From Caballeronia glebae (GTDB lineage: Bacteria > Pseudomonadota > Gammaproteobacteria > Burkholderiales > Burkholderiaceae), in NCBI RefSeq assembly GCF_001545035.1, contig NZ_FCOJ02000040.1, positions 1-64,000 of the forward strand: a stretch of 64,000 bases of DNA, given 5' to 3'. Positions 39,049 through 48,570 of this stretch are shown in pieces. Made by a program: the position numbers and the translations under genes. Under the pieces are notes generated by a model. That model searched no databases, had not been told where the DNA came from, and saw only the letters and a list, made by a program, of their open reading frames with translations. Each line of letters starts with the position of its first letter. Position 1 is the first letter of the stretch.

Positions 39049-39085
39049 ACACGAATACAGGATTCCATAGAAGCACAAGAGAACG
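39049..39085 (+). repeat. Direct repeat, copy B, flanking the arsenic operon
   Basis: The partner of copy A (35475-35511), 33 of 37 bases identical and same orientation. It lies 13 bases from the treY stop, so together the copies bracket the whole ars operon (about 3.5 kb). Confidence 0.85.
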
Positions 39086-39097
39086 GAGCCAACGCCC

Positions 39098-42055
39098 TCA
39101 CGCCGTCGGCACTCCCTCTTCAACCAGCAAAGCCACCGGCATAACCGCAAGCGCATCGCGTAGAAACAATCGCGCTCCTTCAGCCTTCGGCGCATTCGGG
39201 CTCAGCCAGTCGAACAACGCCCGCGAATGCAGCGCCTCGGGCAACACGATCGACGTATCGCCCCAACGCTCGGGCTCGACGAGCGGCACATCTCGCTGCG
39301 CATCGAGCAGCGGCGCCGCGAGCCGCGTCGCGATGGCGATCGCAAAAGCGCTTCCCGCATGGCGCGCGTACGCGATCACCCGCCCCGCATGCTCGCCTTG
39401 CACTTCGAGCGGCATGTACTCGCCCTGAGCAAATAACGACTCGCAATGCTTGCGCAACGCCAATGCGCGCCGCACGAGCGCGAGCTTCACGCGTCCGTCG
39501 CGCCAGTTCGCCAACTGCTCCGAAGGCGGCCCTTGCTCTTCGATTTCCGCAAGCCACTTGCGACGCAATTCATAGTCGACGGGTCGACGATTGTCCGGAT
39601 CGACGAGACTGAAGTCCCACAGCTCCGTGCCTTGATAAAGATCCGGCACGCCAGGCGACGTGAGCCGTAAAAGCGTCTGCTGAAAGCTGTTGATCGCGCC
39701 GAGCGGCCCAAGGCGCGCGACGAACGCGGACAACTCCTCCAGAAACCCGTTGCGCCGCTGCGGCGCGACGATATCGAACAGAAAGTCCCTGCACGCAGTC
39801 TCATAGGCTTCGTCGGGCGCGAACCAGCTCGTGCGCGTCTTCGCCTCGCGCAGCGCCTTCAGTTGCCATCCCGCGACACGTTCGGCGAGCGCGTGGACGC
39901 CGGCTTCGTCATCGGGGGCGAGTGTGGTCGGCCAGCACCCGACGAGCGTCTGATACAGCATCGCTTCCGCAGCCGGTCCCGGCGCCCAATCGTCGATGTC
40001 GCTGGTTTCGCCGTGTCCTCCGCTTGGGCCGCGTCGCAATGGCGTGTTCAACGTGGACCATTGCCTGAGCGTCGAGGCCCATTCGCCGGGGATTTCGCTC
40101 AACGCCGCGATGCGCGCGCGCACGTCCTCTCCGCGCTTGTGATCGTGCGTCGCCGTGCCGAGCATCGCATGCGGGAACGCATCGAGGCGTTCGCGATTGC
40201 ACGCGTGAAACGCATCGACGGACAACGCGAACTCGCCCGGGTCCGCGCCGACTTCATTGCGCGAGATGAGGCGTCCATAGCGATAGCACGCCGTATCCTC
40301 GACGGCCTTCGCCGCTACCGGCGATGTCAGTTGCGAGAACAGCGTCTGCGCCGCGCGACGCTGCGAGCCGCTCGACGAGGGCGGAATCTGACTCGTTTGC
40401 ACCTGATTGCGGTCACGCTCGCGATTGCGCTCCGTCGCGCGATCCCGGCCACGTTCCGCACGTTCGCCGCGTTCGCCGCGCTCGTTGCGTTCGCTTCGCT
40501 CGGGCTGCGGCAATTCATCGGGCAGCTTGCCGCCGAGCCATTGCGCCACCTGATCGAGCACGACATGATCCGCGCGCGAGAGCACGGCACGCGCGGCTTC
40601 GAGCGCCTGCGCGAAGAAGTGCTCATCCTCGGGGCTGCGCACGCCGCCCACGGGATAGACGCGATACACCGGGAATTGCACGACCAGCTCCGCGACCACG
40701 CGTCTGATCGACGTGAACGCGAAATCGCGCGTGGTCTGCGCGTCGCGTGCGATGCGATGCAGTGCGCGCGACACGCGATCCAGTTCGGCCGACAGATTCT
40801 CGGCGAGTATCTTGCGGCGCGCGGCGAGCGCTTCGTCGGCGAAACATGCGCTCGCGCCCGTGATCTCGGCCCAAAGCGCCGCAAGCGGTTGCGCGCCCGC
40901 CGGATCGTGCAGCAGCGCGCCGACGTCGTTCATGAAGTCGTAGCCGGTCGTGCCATCGACCTGCCAGTCGCGGCGCAACGGCTCGCCGCGCGCGAGTATC
41001 TTTTCGACGACGAAATACGTGCGCCCATTGCCATGCCGCAACGCCTCGGGCCGCTCGGCCGATAACTCTTCGAGACGCGCGCGCAGCCGCTGACAATACT
41101 CGCGCGGTTCGGCGAGACCATCGACGTGATCGACTCTCACGCCATCGATCAGGCCTTCCGTGAAGAGCCTGAAGACGAGCGCATGCGATGCCTCGAACAC
41201 CTCCGGCCGCTCGACGCGCACGCCGCCGAGCGTGCTCACGTCGAAGAAGCGCCGCCAGTTCACTTCGTCCGCGGCGGTGCGCCACCATGCGAGGCGATAG
41301 TGCTGACGTTCCAGCAGCCGATGCAAGCGGTCGCGGCCCGCGGGCGTATCCGGCGAATGCGCGGCGAGGATCGCCTGGATCGCGGCCTGGCCGCCTTCGG
41401 TTTGCGCGATGGTGACGAGCGCGGTGCGCGCATCGGCGGCGCGCGGCTGATCGGCGGGCTGCGTCGTGAGGCCGACGAAGCGTTGCGCGAGTTCGGGCGC
41501 TTCCTGAAGCACGGCGGGGTAATCGACCGGGCAGACCGGAAACACATTCGAGTAATACTCGATGACGAAGCGTCCTTCATCCGCGCGATACGCGAGCCTG
41601 ATCTTGCCGCCCTGCAACTCGTCGCCGTAGGGTGCGCCGAGAAACGGCGCGAGCACCTTGCCGCGCAAAGCGGGATCCGGCGAATGCCAGTCGACATCGA
41701 AAAAGCGCGCATGCGCGGCGTGCCGGCCCCATTCGAGGATGTCTTGCCACCACGCGTTTTCCGAGCCGCCCACGCCCATGTGATTCGGCACGATATCGAC
41801 GATGAGCCCCAACTCGTGCGCGCGCAACTTTTCGACGAAGCGCCGCAAGCCGTCCTCGCCGCCCAGCTCGGGATTGACCACCGTGTAGTCCACGACGTCA
41901 TAGCCGTGCGTGGAGCCGGCGGTCGCGGTCGTGATCGGCGACACATACGCGTGGCTCACGCCGAGCTGCGCGAAGTAGTCCACGAGCGCGGCGGCGTCGT
42001 CGAAAGTGAAGCCCTTGTGAAGCTGGAGCCTAAGCGTGGAACGCGGTACGGTCAT
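39098..42055 (-). CDS. treY: Maltooligosyltrehalose synthase
   Basis: A 985-residue GH13 enzyme that turns the reducing end of a maltooligosaccharide into a trehalose unit. It begins with STLRLQLHKGFTFDDAAALV, has DIVPNHMGVGG, the nucleophile region GVRVDHVDGLAEP and the C-terminal TSPGVPDLYQGTELWDFSLV. Normal TreY is near 750-950 residues. An odd Arg/Glu-rich insert (bases about 40410-40505, ERGERGERAERGRDRATERN) lies in a loop before QTLFSQLTSPVAAKAVEDTA. The ATG overlaps the malQ stop (ATGA). TreZ, encoded two genes upstream, releases the trehalose. Confidence 0.94.
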   Translation of the reverse strand: MTVPRSTLRLQLHKGFTFDDAAALVDYFAQLGVSHAYVSPITTATAGSTHGYDVVDYTVVNPELGGEDGLRRFVEKLRAHELGLIVDIVPNHMGVGGSENAWWQDILEWGRHAAHARFFDVDWHSPDPALRGKVLAPFLGAPYGDELQGGKIRLAYRADEGRFVIEYYSNVFPVCPVDYPAVLQEAPELAQRFVGLTTQPADQPRAADARTALVTIAQTEGGQAAIQAILAAHSPDTPAGRDRLHRLLERQHYRLAWWRTAADEVNWRRFFDVSTLGGVRVERPEVFEASHALVFRLFTEGLIDGVRVDHVDGLAEPREYCQRLRARLEELSAERPEALRHGNGRTYFVVEKILARGEPLRRDWQVDGTTGYDFMNDVGALLHDPAGAQPLAALWAEITGASACFADEALAARRKILAENLSAELDRVSRALHRIARDAQTTRDFAFTSIRRVVAELVVQFPVYRVYPVGGVRSPEDEHFFAQALEAARAVLSRADHVVLDQVAQWLGGKLPDELPQPERSERNERGERGERAERGRDRATERNRERDRNQVQTSQIPPSSSGSQRRAAQTLFSQLTSPVAAKAVEDTACYRYGRLISRNEVGADPGEFALSVDAFHACNRERLDAFPHAMLGTATHDHKRGEDVRARIAALSEIPGEWASTLRQWSTLNTPLRRGPSGGHGETSDIDDWAPGPAAEAMLYQTLVGCWPTTLAPDDEAGVHALAERVAGWQLKALREAKTRTSWFAPDEAYETACRDFLFDIVAPQRRNGFLEELSAFVARLGPLGAINSFQQTLLRLTSPGVPDLYQGTELWDFSLVDPDNRRPVDYELRRKWLAEIEEQGPPSEQLANWRDGRVKLALVRRALALRKHCESLFAQGEYMPLEVQGEHAGRVIAYARHAGSAFAIAIATRLAAPLLDAQRDVPLVEPERWGDTSIVLPEALHSRALFDWLSPNAPKAEGARLFLRDALAVMPVALLVEEGVPTA

Positions 42056-44256
42056 GGTGTTTCGGGTTTCGATAAGGATTCGTTCGGTTGCACGGAGCGC
42101 TTGCGCGCGGCATCGACGGCGAGCAGGCGGTCGGCGAAGGCATCGTCGAGAAACAGTTCGTCGACGGGCCTTGTCATGCGCCTTCGCCAGTTCGGATGCT
42201 CGTCGATCGAGCCGGGCAGATTCGGCTGTTCCGCGAGCGCGAGCAGGTCTTCGAGCGGATAGGTGACGAGCGGCGCGGGCGTCGCGGCGACGAACGCGAG
42301 CGCCTCGTCTACCGGCGCGTTGTCGATATCGGGCGCGTCCACGTCATCCGGCGCGATGCCCGCGTCCTGAAACGCGCGCCACAGATGCCCGCGATCTTCG
42401 CCGCGCTCTTCGAGCGCCGCTTCGACGGGGTCGCGGCCATCGGCACGCGCCATCGTCTGGCCGATCTTCGAGCGCCACACGATGTCCTCGCCGCGCCACC
42501 ATCCGGTGACGGTCGGCAGATCGTGCGTGGTGGTCGTCGCGGTGACGCCGCTGTCCCATTCGCGCGGCGGCTTGAAGCCCGGGCCGTCCACTTCGCGCTC
42601 GAACCACAGCACGCGAATGCCAAGCAAGCCGTGCTCCTGCAGGCGCTCCGTAAATCCGGGCGGCACGGTGCCGAGATCCTCGCCGACCACGATCGCGCGA
42701 TGCCGCCACGATTCGAGCGCGATAAGCCGCAGCAGATCTTCCAGCGGATAGCGCAGATACGCGCCGTCTTTCGCGCTTTCGCCCTCGGGCACGAGCCAGA
42801 GCCGGCGCAAGCCGAGAATGTGATCGATGCGGATGCCGCCCGCGCATTTGAAGGCGCAACGCAACATGTCGATGAACGCGGCGAAGCCTTGCGTGCGCAT
42901 CGCGCGCGGCGAAAATGTCGTGAGTCCCCACGATTGTCCGGCCTGATTGAAGAGATCCGGCGGCGCGCCGACCGACACGCCCGTGAGCATTTCCTCGCGA
43001 TACGACCATGCGTGGCTGCCCGCGCTGTCGCAACCGACAGCCAGGTCCGCGACGAGCCCGACGGCCATGCCCGCATCACGCGCGGCGTGTTGCGCGTGCG
43101 TGAGGCCCTTCGCGGCGAGCCATTGCGTGAAGAGATAGAAGTCGACTTCGCGGCGATTGGCGGCGGCGAATTCGCGTACCGCGTCGCTGCGCGGATCGCG
43201 CAACGCTTCGGGCCAGTTGCGCCAGTGGCCTTCGCGGTTTTCGGCGATCTGCGCGGCCTGCAGCGCTTCGAAGCGCGCATGGTCTTCGAGCGGACGTCCG
43301 CCTTCATCGACGAATGCGGCGAAGTCCTTCGCGAAGGGCGAATCGCGGTCTTCGGAGAACGTATCGAAGAGCGCGCGCAGAATCGCGAGACGTGCTTTCG
43401 AGGCGCGCGGCCAGTCGATCAGCGTGAGTCCTTCGAGTTCGGTGAGTTCCTTCGCAACGCCCGCTTTGTCGATCGCCGCGCGCGCCGCGGGCGCGCCGAG
43501 CACCGCGGCCGGATCGATATGCGCGATGTTCAGAAAGAGCCGCGACGACGGCGAATACGGGCTGAACTTGTTCGGCTCGGCGCTGAACATCGCGTGCATT
43601 GGGCTGATCGCGACGGCATGTCCGCCGCACTTGGCGGCTTGCGTCGTGAGCGATGCGAGCGCGGTGAAGTCGCCAATGCCGCCGTCGCCGTTGCGTCGCA
43701 AACCGTACACTTGCGCCGCGACGCCCCACAGCGGCGGCGCGTTCGACGCATCTTCGTCGAGCGTGCGCCACGCGTCGTCGATCGTGTAGCAGCGCGCGGG
43801 CGCAACCGCGAGCGTCGTGCGATGGTCGTTGATGACGAGCGTGTGATAGCCCGGCTCCGCGATCGGCGAGAGCAGGGCGGTCTCGCCTTTGGGCGACGTG
43901 AAGCGCCCGTCGATCACTTCGCCGCTTTCCAGTTCGATGCGATAGCGCGCGCCCTGTTTCGCCGCCGACACCGGCAGCGCGATACCGCGATCCACTTCGG
44001 CCGTGATGAGCGGCGGCAGCTTGCGCCCGCTCATTTCGGCATCGACGGCGGCCATGCTTTGTTTGATCTGCGTGGCGTTCCCGCACGGCAGGCCGAGCTT
44101 TTCGAGGAGAATGCGCAGCGTCGTTTCCGGCACGCGTTGCGTGGCCTTGTGCGCGTCCTGCCATTCGATCTCGAAGCCCGCGCGTTGCGCGAGCGCCTCG
44201 ATGCTGCTTACGGGACGCGCGGCGCCCGTCGAGTTCGTTTTGGTCGCGGCGCTCAC
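42052..44256 (-). CDS. malQ: 4-Alpha-glucanotransferase (amylomaltase)
   Basis: A 734-residue GH77 enzyme that moves glucan segments between maltooligosaccharides. The long N-terminal extension (about 1-180) matches the E. coli-type MalQ. The catalytic core has YSPSSRLFLNIAHIDPAAVLG, GGIRIDHILGLRRLWLVPEG (nucleophile Asp) and VVGEDLGTVPPGFTERLQ (acid/base Glu), and it ends with NLPGSIDEHPNWRRRM. The start is a GTG at 44256 with GGAAAAG upstream, overlapping the treZ stop (GTGA). It probably recycles short glucans left by TreY and GlgX. Confidence 0.95.
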   Translation of the reverse strand: MSAATKTNSTGAARPVSSIEALAQRAGFEIEWQDAHKATQRVPETTLRILLEKLGLPCGNATQIKQSMAAVDAEMSGRKLPPLITAEVDRGIALPVSAAKQGARYRIELESGEVIDGRFTSPKGETALLSPIAEPGYHTLVINDHRTTLAVAPARCYTIDDAWRTLDEDASNAPPLWGVAAQVYGLRRNGDGGIGDFTALASLTTQAAKCGGHAVAISPMHAMFSAEPNKFSPYSPSSRLFLNIAHIDPAAVLGAPAARAAIDKAGVAKELTELEGLTLIDWPRASKARLAILRALFDTFSEDRDSPFAKDFAAFVDEGGRPLEDHARFEALQAAQIAENREGHWRNWPEALRDPRSDAVREFAAANRREVDFYLFTQWLAAKGLTHAQHAARDAGMAVGLVADLAVGCDSAGSHAWSYREEMLTGVSVGAPPDLFNQAGQSWGLTTFSPRAMRTQGFAAFIDMLRCAFKCAGGIRIDHILGLRRLWLVPEGESAKDGAYLRYPLEDLLRLIALESWRHRAIVVGEDLGTVPPGFTERLQEHGLLGIRVLWFEREVDGPGFKPPREWDSGVTATTTTHDLPTVTGWWRGEDIVWRSKIGQTMARADGRDPVEAALEERGEDRGHLWRAFQDAGIAPDDVDAPDIDNAPVDEALAFVAATPAPLVTYPLEDLLALAEQPNLPGSIDEHPNWRRRMTRPVDELFLDDAFADRLLAVDAARKRSVQPNESLSKPETP

Positions 44257-46151
44257 GAGACTTTTCCTTCGGCCGATGCCGGCTCGAAGCGGCGCGCGTC
44301 GTGCGCGATCGCGTACTCGTTCACGGCGCCGGTGAGCCAGGCGAGGAATGTGCGGCCGCCAAGCTCGCCGTCACGCGCGCGATCCTGCGCGCGCGCCGGC
44401 GTCTCGAAGACGATCTTGCCCGGCGGCGTGTCCTTGAGCGCGACGCCCGTATCGCCGAGATTGAGCGCGACGGTCAGCGTCTCGCCGTCGCCGAGCTTCC
44501 AGCGCGCGACGAGCGCCTTGTCGCCGAGCACGTCCGCGCCGAGCGCTTTCGCGCCCTTCAGACGCGGCGTGACGAGCTTCGCGCGCACCGTGAGCGCCGA
44601 GCGATAGAAATGCAGCCATTCGAGCCTGTCTTCTTCGTCCTGCTTGTCGGCAATATTCGGCGACGACATCTCGAAGGTCTTCTTGTCGTTCGGATCGGGA
44701 ATCTGCGCGCGGCGTTTTTCGTCGGTGAACGCGGAGAACTTCGCGAACTCCTTGCGACGGCCCTCGCGCACGGCATCGGCGAGTTGATCGTGATAGTCGG
44801 TGAAGAAGAGGAACGGCTGCTTCGAGCCATATTGCTCTTCCATGAACAGCAGCGGAATCTGCGGCGAAAGCAGCAGAAGACCGGTCGCGGCGAAGAGCGA
44901 TTCGTCGTCGGTCAACGAGCGCAGGCGATCGCCCATTGCGCGATTGCCGACCTGGTCGTGGTTCTGCAGGAACGTCACGAAGCGCGTGGGCGGCAGGTGC
45001 GCGCTCGGTTCGCCGCGCGGTTTGCCATCGTGGATCGGCGACGGATCGCCCTGATACGCGAAGCCTTCGCCCAGAATGCGCGCGAGCTTTTCGATGGGCT
45101 TGTCGCAATACGCGCCGTAGTAGCTCTCGTCCTCGCCGGTCAGCAGAACGTGCAGGGTATTGTGCGCGTCGTCGTTCCATTGCGCGTCGAAATGCGTTTC
45201 CAGCAGATTCGCCGTGTTGTGCTCGTTCTCCAGCACGAGATGCACGTGACGGCTCGCCTCGACCGAACCGCGAATGCGCTGCGCCAGTTCGCGCAGCCAT
45301 TCGTCGTCGTTGATCGCATGCACTGCGTCGAGGCGCAGGCCATCGAAACGATATTCGTTGAGCCAATACAGGGCATTGTCGAAGAAGAAATCGCGCACTT
45401 GCGGCCGCTCGAAGTCGATCGCCGGGCCCCACGGCGTATCTACGCCTTCGCGGAAAAAGCTTTTCGCATACGCGTGCAGATAATTTCCGTCCGGGCCGAA
45501 GTGGTTATAGACGACATCGAGAAAAACCATCAGCCCGAGACCGTGCGCGGTGTCGACGAGCTTCTTCAGATCCTCGGGGCGGCCATACGCGGAGTCGGGC
45601 GCGTAGGGCAGCACGCCATCGTAGCCCCAGTTGCGCGTGCCGCAAAAGTCGTTGAGCGGCATCAGTTCGATGGCCGTCACGCCGAGTTGCGCGAGCTCGG
45701 GCAGGCGCGCGGTGACGCCCGCGAAACCGCCCATCGCGCCGACGTGCAGCTCATAAAGCACGGTTTCTTCCCACGGCCGCCCGTGCCAGTTCGTGTGCGT
45801 CCAGCGATACGCGCGCGGATCGACGACTTCGCTCGGACCATGTACGTCCTGCGGCTGAAAACGCGACGCGGGATCGGGCACCGCGAGATCGGCGTCCAGC
45901 CGATAGCGATACAACGTGCCCGCGCCGCCATCGGCTTCGGCCTCGTACCAGCCGTCGCCGGTCGGCTGCATGTCGATGAGCTCGGGCGCGCCGCCCGCGC
46001 GCTGGATTTCCACTTGCACGGCATCGCGCGATGGCGCCCAGAAACGAAAGCGCGTGCGCGGATTCTCACGCACGGCGCCCGTCAGATGAGCGCCGAAGGG
46101 AAGGCAATACGCATGATGATGCTTGTGCGGATCGATCGGACGTTCGGACAT
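44253..46151 (-). CDS. treZ: Maltooligosyltrehalose trehalohydrolase
   Basis: A 632-residue GH13 enzyme that cleaves the trehalose unit made by TreY. An N-terminal beta-sandwich (about 1-110, FRFWAPSRDAVQVEIQ) precedes the catalytic barrel with DVVYNHFGPDGNYL, the nucleophile in [14 protein letters not shown] and the acid/base Glu in VHLVLENEHNTANLLETHF. VTFLQNHDQVGNRAMGDRL completes the set. The ATG follows CAGGAAATC. It is 37 bases after glgX and overlaps malQ, so the genes are coupled. Confidence 0.95.
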   Translation of the reverse strand: MSERPIDPHKHHHAYCLPFGAHLTGAVRENPRTRFRFWAPSRDAVQVEIQRAGGAPELIDMQPTGDGWYEAEADGGAGTLYRYRLDADLAVPDPASRFQPQDVHGPSEVVDPRAYRWTHTNWHGRPWEETVLYELHVGAMGGFAGVTARLPELAQLGVTAIELMPLNDFCGTRNWGYDGVLPYAPDSAYGRPEDLKKLVDTAHGLGLMVFLDVVYNHFGPDGNYLHAYAKSFFREGVDTPWGPAIDFERPQVRDFFFDNALYWLNEYRFDGLRLDAVHAINDDEWLRELAQRIRGSVEASRHVHLVLENEHNTANLLETHFDAQWNDDAHNTLHVLLTGEDESYYGAYCDKPIEKLARILGEGFAYQGDPSPIHDGKPRGEPSAHLPPTRFVTFLQNHDQVGNRAMGDRLRSLTDDESLFAATGLLLLSPQIPLLFMEEQYGSKQPFLFFTDYHDQLADAVREGRRKEFAKFSAFTDEKRRAQIPDPNDKKTFEMSSPNIADKQDEEDRLEWLHFYRSALTVRAKLVTPRLKGAKALGADVLGDKALVARWKLGDGETLTVALNLGDTGVALKDTPPGKIVFETPARAQDRARDGELGGRTFLAWLTGAVNEYAIAHDARRFEPASAEGKVS

Positions 46152-46188
46152 GATTTCCTGCCTGTTGTGCCGCGATGGCCTGTGAGTG

Positions 46189-48414
46189 TCAATGAGGCGA
46201 ATCGATTTCGGAATCGCGATGCGAGGGCATCGTGCCGGGATCGGGCGGCAGCGCCGTCAAAAGACGCGGCCCCTGATGCGCGCCCGCCATCCAGACCGCC
46301 TGCCAGTCGGCATCGCCGGTCGGCTCGGCCAGCATCACCACGATGCTGTGCGCGGCCACTTCTATCTCGCTGCCGACGAGCGGCCGCGTCACGGAATCGG
46401 GCTCTGCGCTATCCAGGAGCACGTTCCATTCCAAGTGCGGCGCGGGCGGCGCGAACACGAGCGATTGCGACGATGCGTTGAACATGAGCAGGAGCACGTC
46501 GATCTCGCCGTCCACGCCCGGCCCCGCGCGCCGCAGCGTGAGCGCGCGGCCTTCCGGGTCCTGCCATGCTTCGATCGCGAGCGCGTTGCCGCGTTCATCG
46601 AACCAGCTCACGTCGTAGAGGCCCGGAAGGACTTCGAGATCGCCGTAAAGGAAGCGCGTTTCGCGCAACACCGGGTAGTTTTTGCGCAGTGCAATAACTC
46701 TCGCGACAAACTCCGTCATCTCGACGCCCGCGGGACTTTGCGCCGCGTCCCAGTTCATCCACGAAATCTCGTTGTCCTGGCAATAGGCATTATTGTTGCC
46801 CTGCTGCGTGCGGCCGAATTCGTCGCCGCCGAGCAGCATCGGCGTGCCGAGCGAGAGCAGCGTCGTCGCCATCATCGAGCGGGCGACACGGGCGCGCACT
46901 TCGAGAATCGCGGGATCGTCGGTCGGGCCTTCCACGCCCCAGTTCGCGCTGCAATTTTCGTTGTGGCCGTCGTTGTTACCCTCCTGATTCGCTTCGTTGT
47001 GCTTGTGCGAATAGGCGGTGACATCCGCGAGTGTGAAGCCGTCGTGTGACGCGACGAAGTTCACCGACGCCCACGGCTTCCTGAAACGCCGGTTGAAAAG
47101 CTCGGCGGAACCTGTGAGACGCGCGGCGAGATCGGGGCGCATGCCCGCATCGCCGCGCCAGAAACGTCGCACGCCATCGCGATACTTGTCGTTCCATTCC
47201 GCGAAACCCGGCGGATGATTGCCGACCTGATAGCCGTCCGGCCCGATGTCCCACGGCTCGGAGATGAGCTTGCGCGTGGAGAGAACCGGGTCCTGGCGGA
47301 CCGCATCGAAGAAGCCCGAGCCCGGATCGAAACCGTGACCTTCGCGGCCGAGCGTCACGCCGAGATCGAAGCGGAAGCCGTCGATGTTGAACGCGGTGCT
47401 CCAGTAGCGCAGCGAGTCCATCACCATTTGCAGCACGCGCGGATGCGACAGATTCACCGTATTGCCGCAGCCGGTTTCGTTGATGTAGTGACGCTCGTCG
47501 CCGGGAATCAGGCGGTAATAGCTTGCGTTGTCGAGGCCGCGCCACGAGACGGTCGGCCCGAGTTCGTTGCCTTCGCACGTGTGGTTGTAGACGACGTCGA
47601 GAAATACTTCGATGCCCGCCGCGTGCAACTGACGCACGGCGATGCGCATTTCGTTGAGCCGATGTGTCGACAGATAAGACGGCTCCGGCGCGAAGAACGC
47701 GGCGGTGTTGTAGCCCCAGTAATTCCTGAGACTGCGTTCGACGAGAAAGCGGTCGTTGAGAAACGCGTGGACCGGCAGGAATTCGACGGCGGTGATGCCG
47801 AGCTTCTGCAGATGCTCGATGAACCACGGCGACGAGAGCGCCGCGAACGTGCCGCGTTCGTGCTGGCGGATGTCGTGACGCTGCATCGACGTACCGCGCA
47901 CATGCGTTTCGTAGACGATGGTTTCGCCCCAGGGCGTGTCGGGGCGCACGTCGCGCGACCAGTCGAAGGCGTCGTCGGTGACGATGCATTTCGGCATCGC
48001 GGGCGCGGAGTCGCGGCGATCCATCGACATGTCGAGGCGGTTCGAATGCACGCGATAGCCGAAGAGCGCATCCGACCAGCGCCAGGGGCCGACGAGTTTC
48101 TTCGCGTAGGGATCGAGCAGCAACTTGTGCGGATTGAAGCGATGCCCTTGCTGCGGCTGATACGGACCGTGCGCACGAAATCCGTAGACGGTGCCGGGGT
48201 GCGCGCCGGGCAGATAGCCGTGCCAGATTTCATCGGTGCACTCGGGCAGATCGAAGCGCATCAGTTCCTTGCGGCCGGTGCTGTCGAAGAGACATACCTC
48301 GATGCGGTGCGCGTTCGATGAGAATACCGCGAAGTTGACACCCAGCCCGTCCCAGTTGGCTCCGAGCGGATAGGATGCGCCCGGGAGCAACTTGTCGGGA
48401 AGTGCATTTGCCAT
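46189..48414 (-). CDS. glgX: Glycogen debranching enzyme (isoamylase type)
   Basis: A 741-residue GH13 enzyme that hydrolyses alpha-1,6 branches, giving linear chains for TreY. An N-terminal CBM48-like domain (SYPLGANWDGLGVNFAVFSS) is followed by LDVVYNHTCEGNELGPTVSW, the nucleophile in INIDGFRFDLGVTLGR-like FNIDGFRFDLGVTLG, the Glu in LISEPWDIGPDGYQVG and FVASHDGFTLADV. Length is normal for GlgX. A strong GGAGGA ribosome site lies eight bases before the ATG. The 156-base gap from glgB holds a large hairpin. Confidence 0.95.
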   Translation of the reverse strand: MANALPDKLLPGASYPLGANWDGLGVNFAVFSSNAHRIEVCLFDSTGRKELMRFDLPECTDEIWHGYLPGAHPGTVYGFRAHGPYQPQQGHRFNPHKLLLDPYAKKLVGPWRWSDALFGYRVHSNRLDMSMDRRDSAPAMPKCIVTDDAFDWSRDVRPDTPWGETIVYETHVRGTSMQRHDIRQHERGTFAALSSPWFIEHLQKLGITAVEFLPVHAFLNDRFLVERSLRNYWGYNTAAFFAPEPSYLSTHRLNEMRIAVRQLHAAGIEVFLDVVYNHTCEGNELGPTVSWRGLDNASYYRLIPGDERHYINETGCGNTVNLSHPRVLQMVMDSLRYWSTAFNIDGFRFDLGVTLGREGHGFDPGSGFFDAVRQDPVLSTRKLISEPWDIGPDGYQVGNHPPGFAEWNDKYRDGVRRFWRGDAGMRPDLAARLTGSAELFNRRFRKPWASVNFVASHDGFTLADVTAYSHKHNEANQEGNNDGHNENCSANWGVEGPTDDPAILEVRARVARSMMATTLLSLGTPMLLGGDEFGRTQQGNNNAYCQDNEISWMNWDAAQSPAGVEMTEFVARVIALRKNYPVLRETRFLYGDLEVLPGLYDVSWFDERGNALAIEAWQDPEGRALTLRRAGPGVDGEIDVLLLMFNASSQSLVFAPPAPHLEWNVLLDSAEPDSVTRPLVGSEIEVAAHSIVVMLAEPTGDADWQAVWMAGAHQGPRLLTALPPDPGTMPSHRDSEIDSPH

Positions 48415-48528
48415 ATGGCCGGTCCTCCGGTGTTTTGGCTTTCTCGGTTCGACGGTCGGGCAAGTCTATGCCTTTGCTTTGTTGCTTGTTATGTCGTTCG
48501 GTTTGTCTGTTCGATGGTGCGCGTTGTT

Positions 48529-48556
48529 GGTCTGGGCTTTCGGAAAAGCCCAGACC
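48529..48556 (-). terminator. Long hairpin after glgB
   Basis: A perfect 12-bp inverted repeat, GGTCTGGGCTTT and AAAGCCCAGACC with a four-base loop, lies 15 bases after the glgB stop. No T tract follows on the minus strand, so it may stabilise the mRNA end or only partly terminate before glgX. Confidence 0.5.
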
Positions 48557-48570
48557 TGATCAAGCAAACA

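Larger units (their letters stand above)
38683..39097. other. 415-base gap between arsR and treY
   Basis: It holds the ArsR operator, the 39015-39037 hairpin and direct-repeat copy B. No gene is supported. Overlapping frames on both strands have no family resemblance. The sequence is AT-richer near the operator. Confidence 0.5.

Noticed and set aside
40410-40505. Tandem 9-base units considered as a CRISPR-like or minisatellite locus
   Set aside because: The units are imperfect, have no spacers, and are explained by the in-frame Arg/Glu-rich insert in TreY.
42088-44607. A plus-strand open frame of 839 codons opposite malQ and treZ
   Set aside because: Antisense shadow; it runs across two real genes and is dominated by Arg, Ala and Glu.
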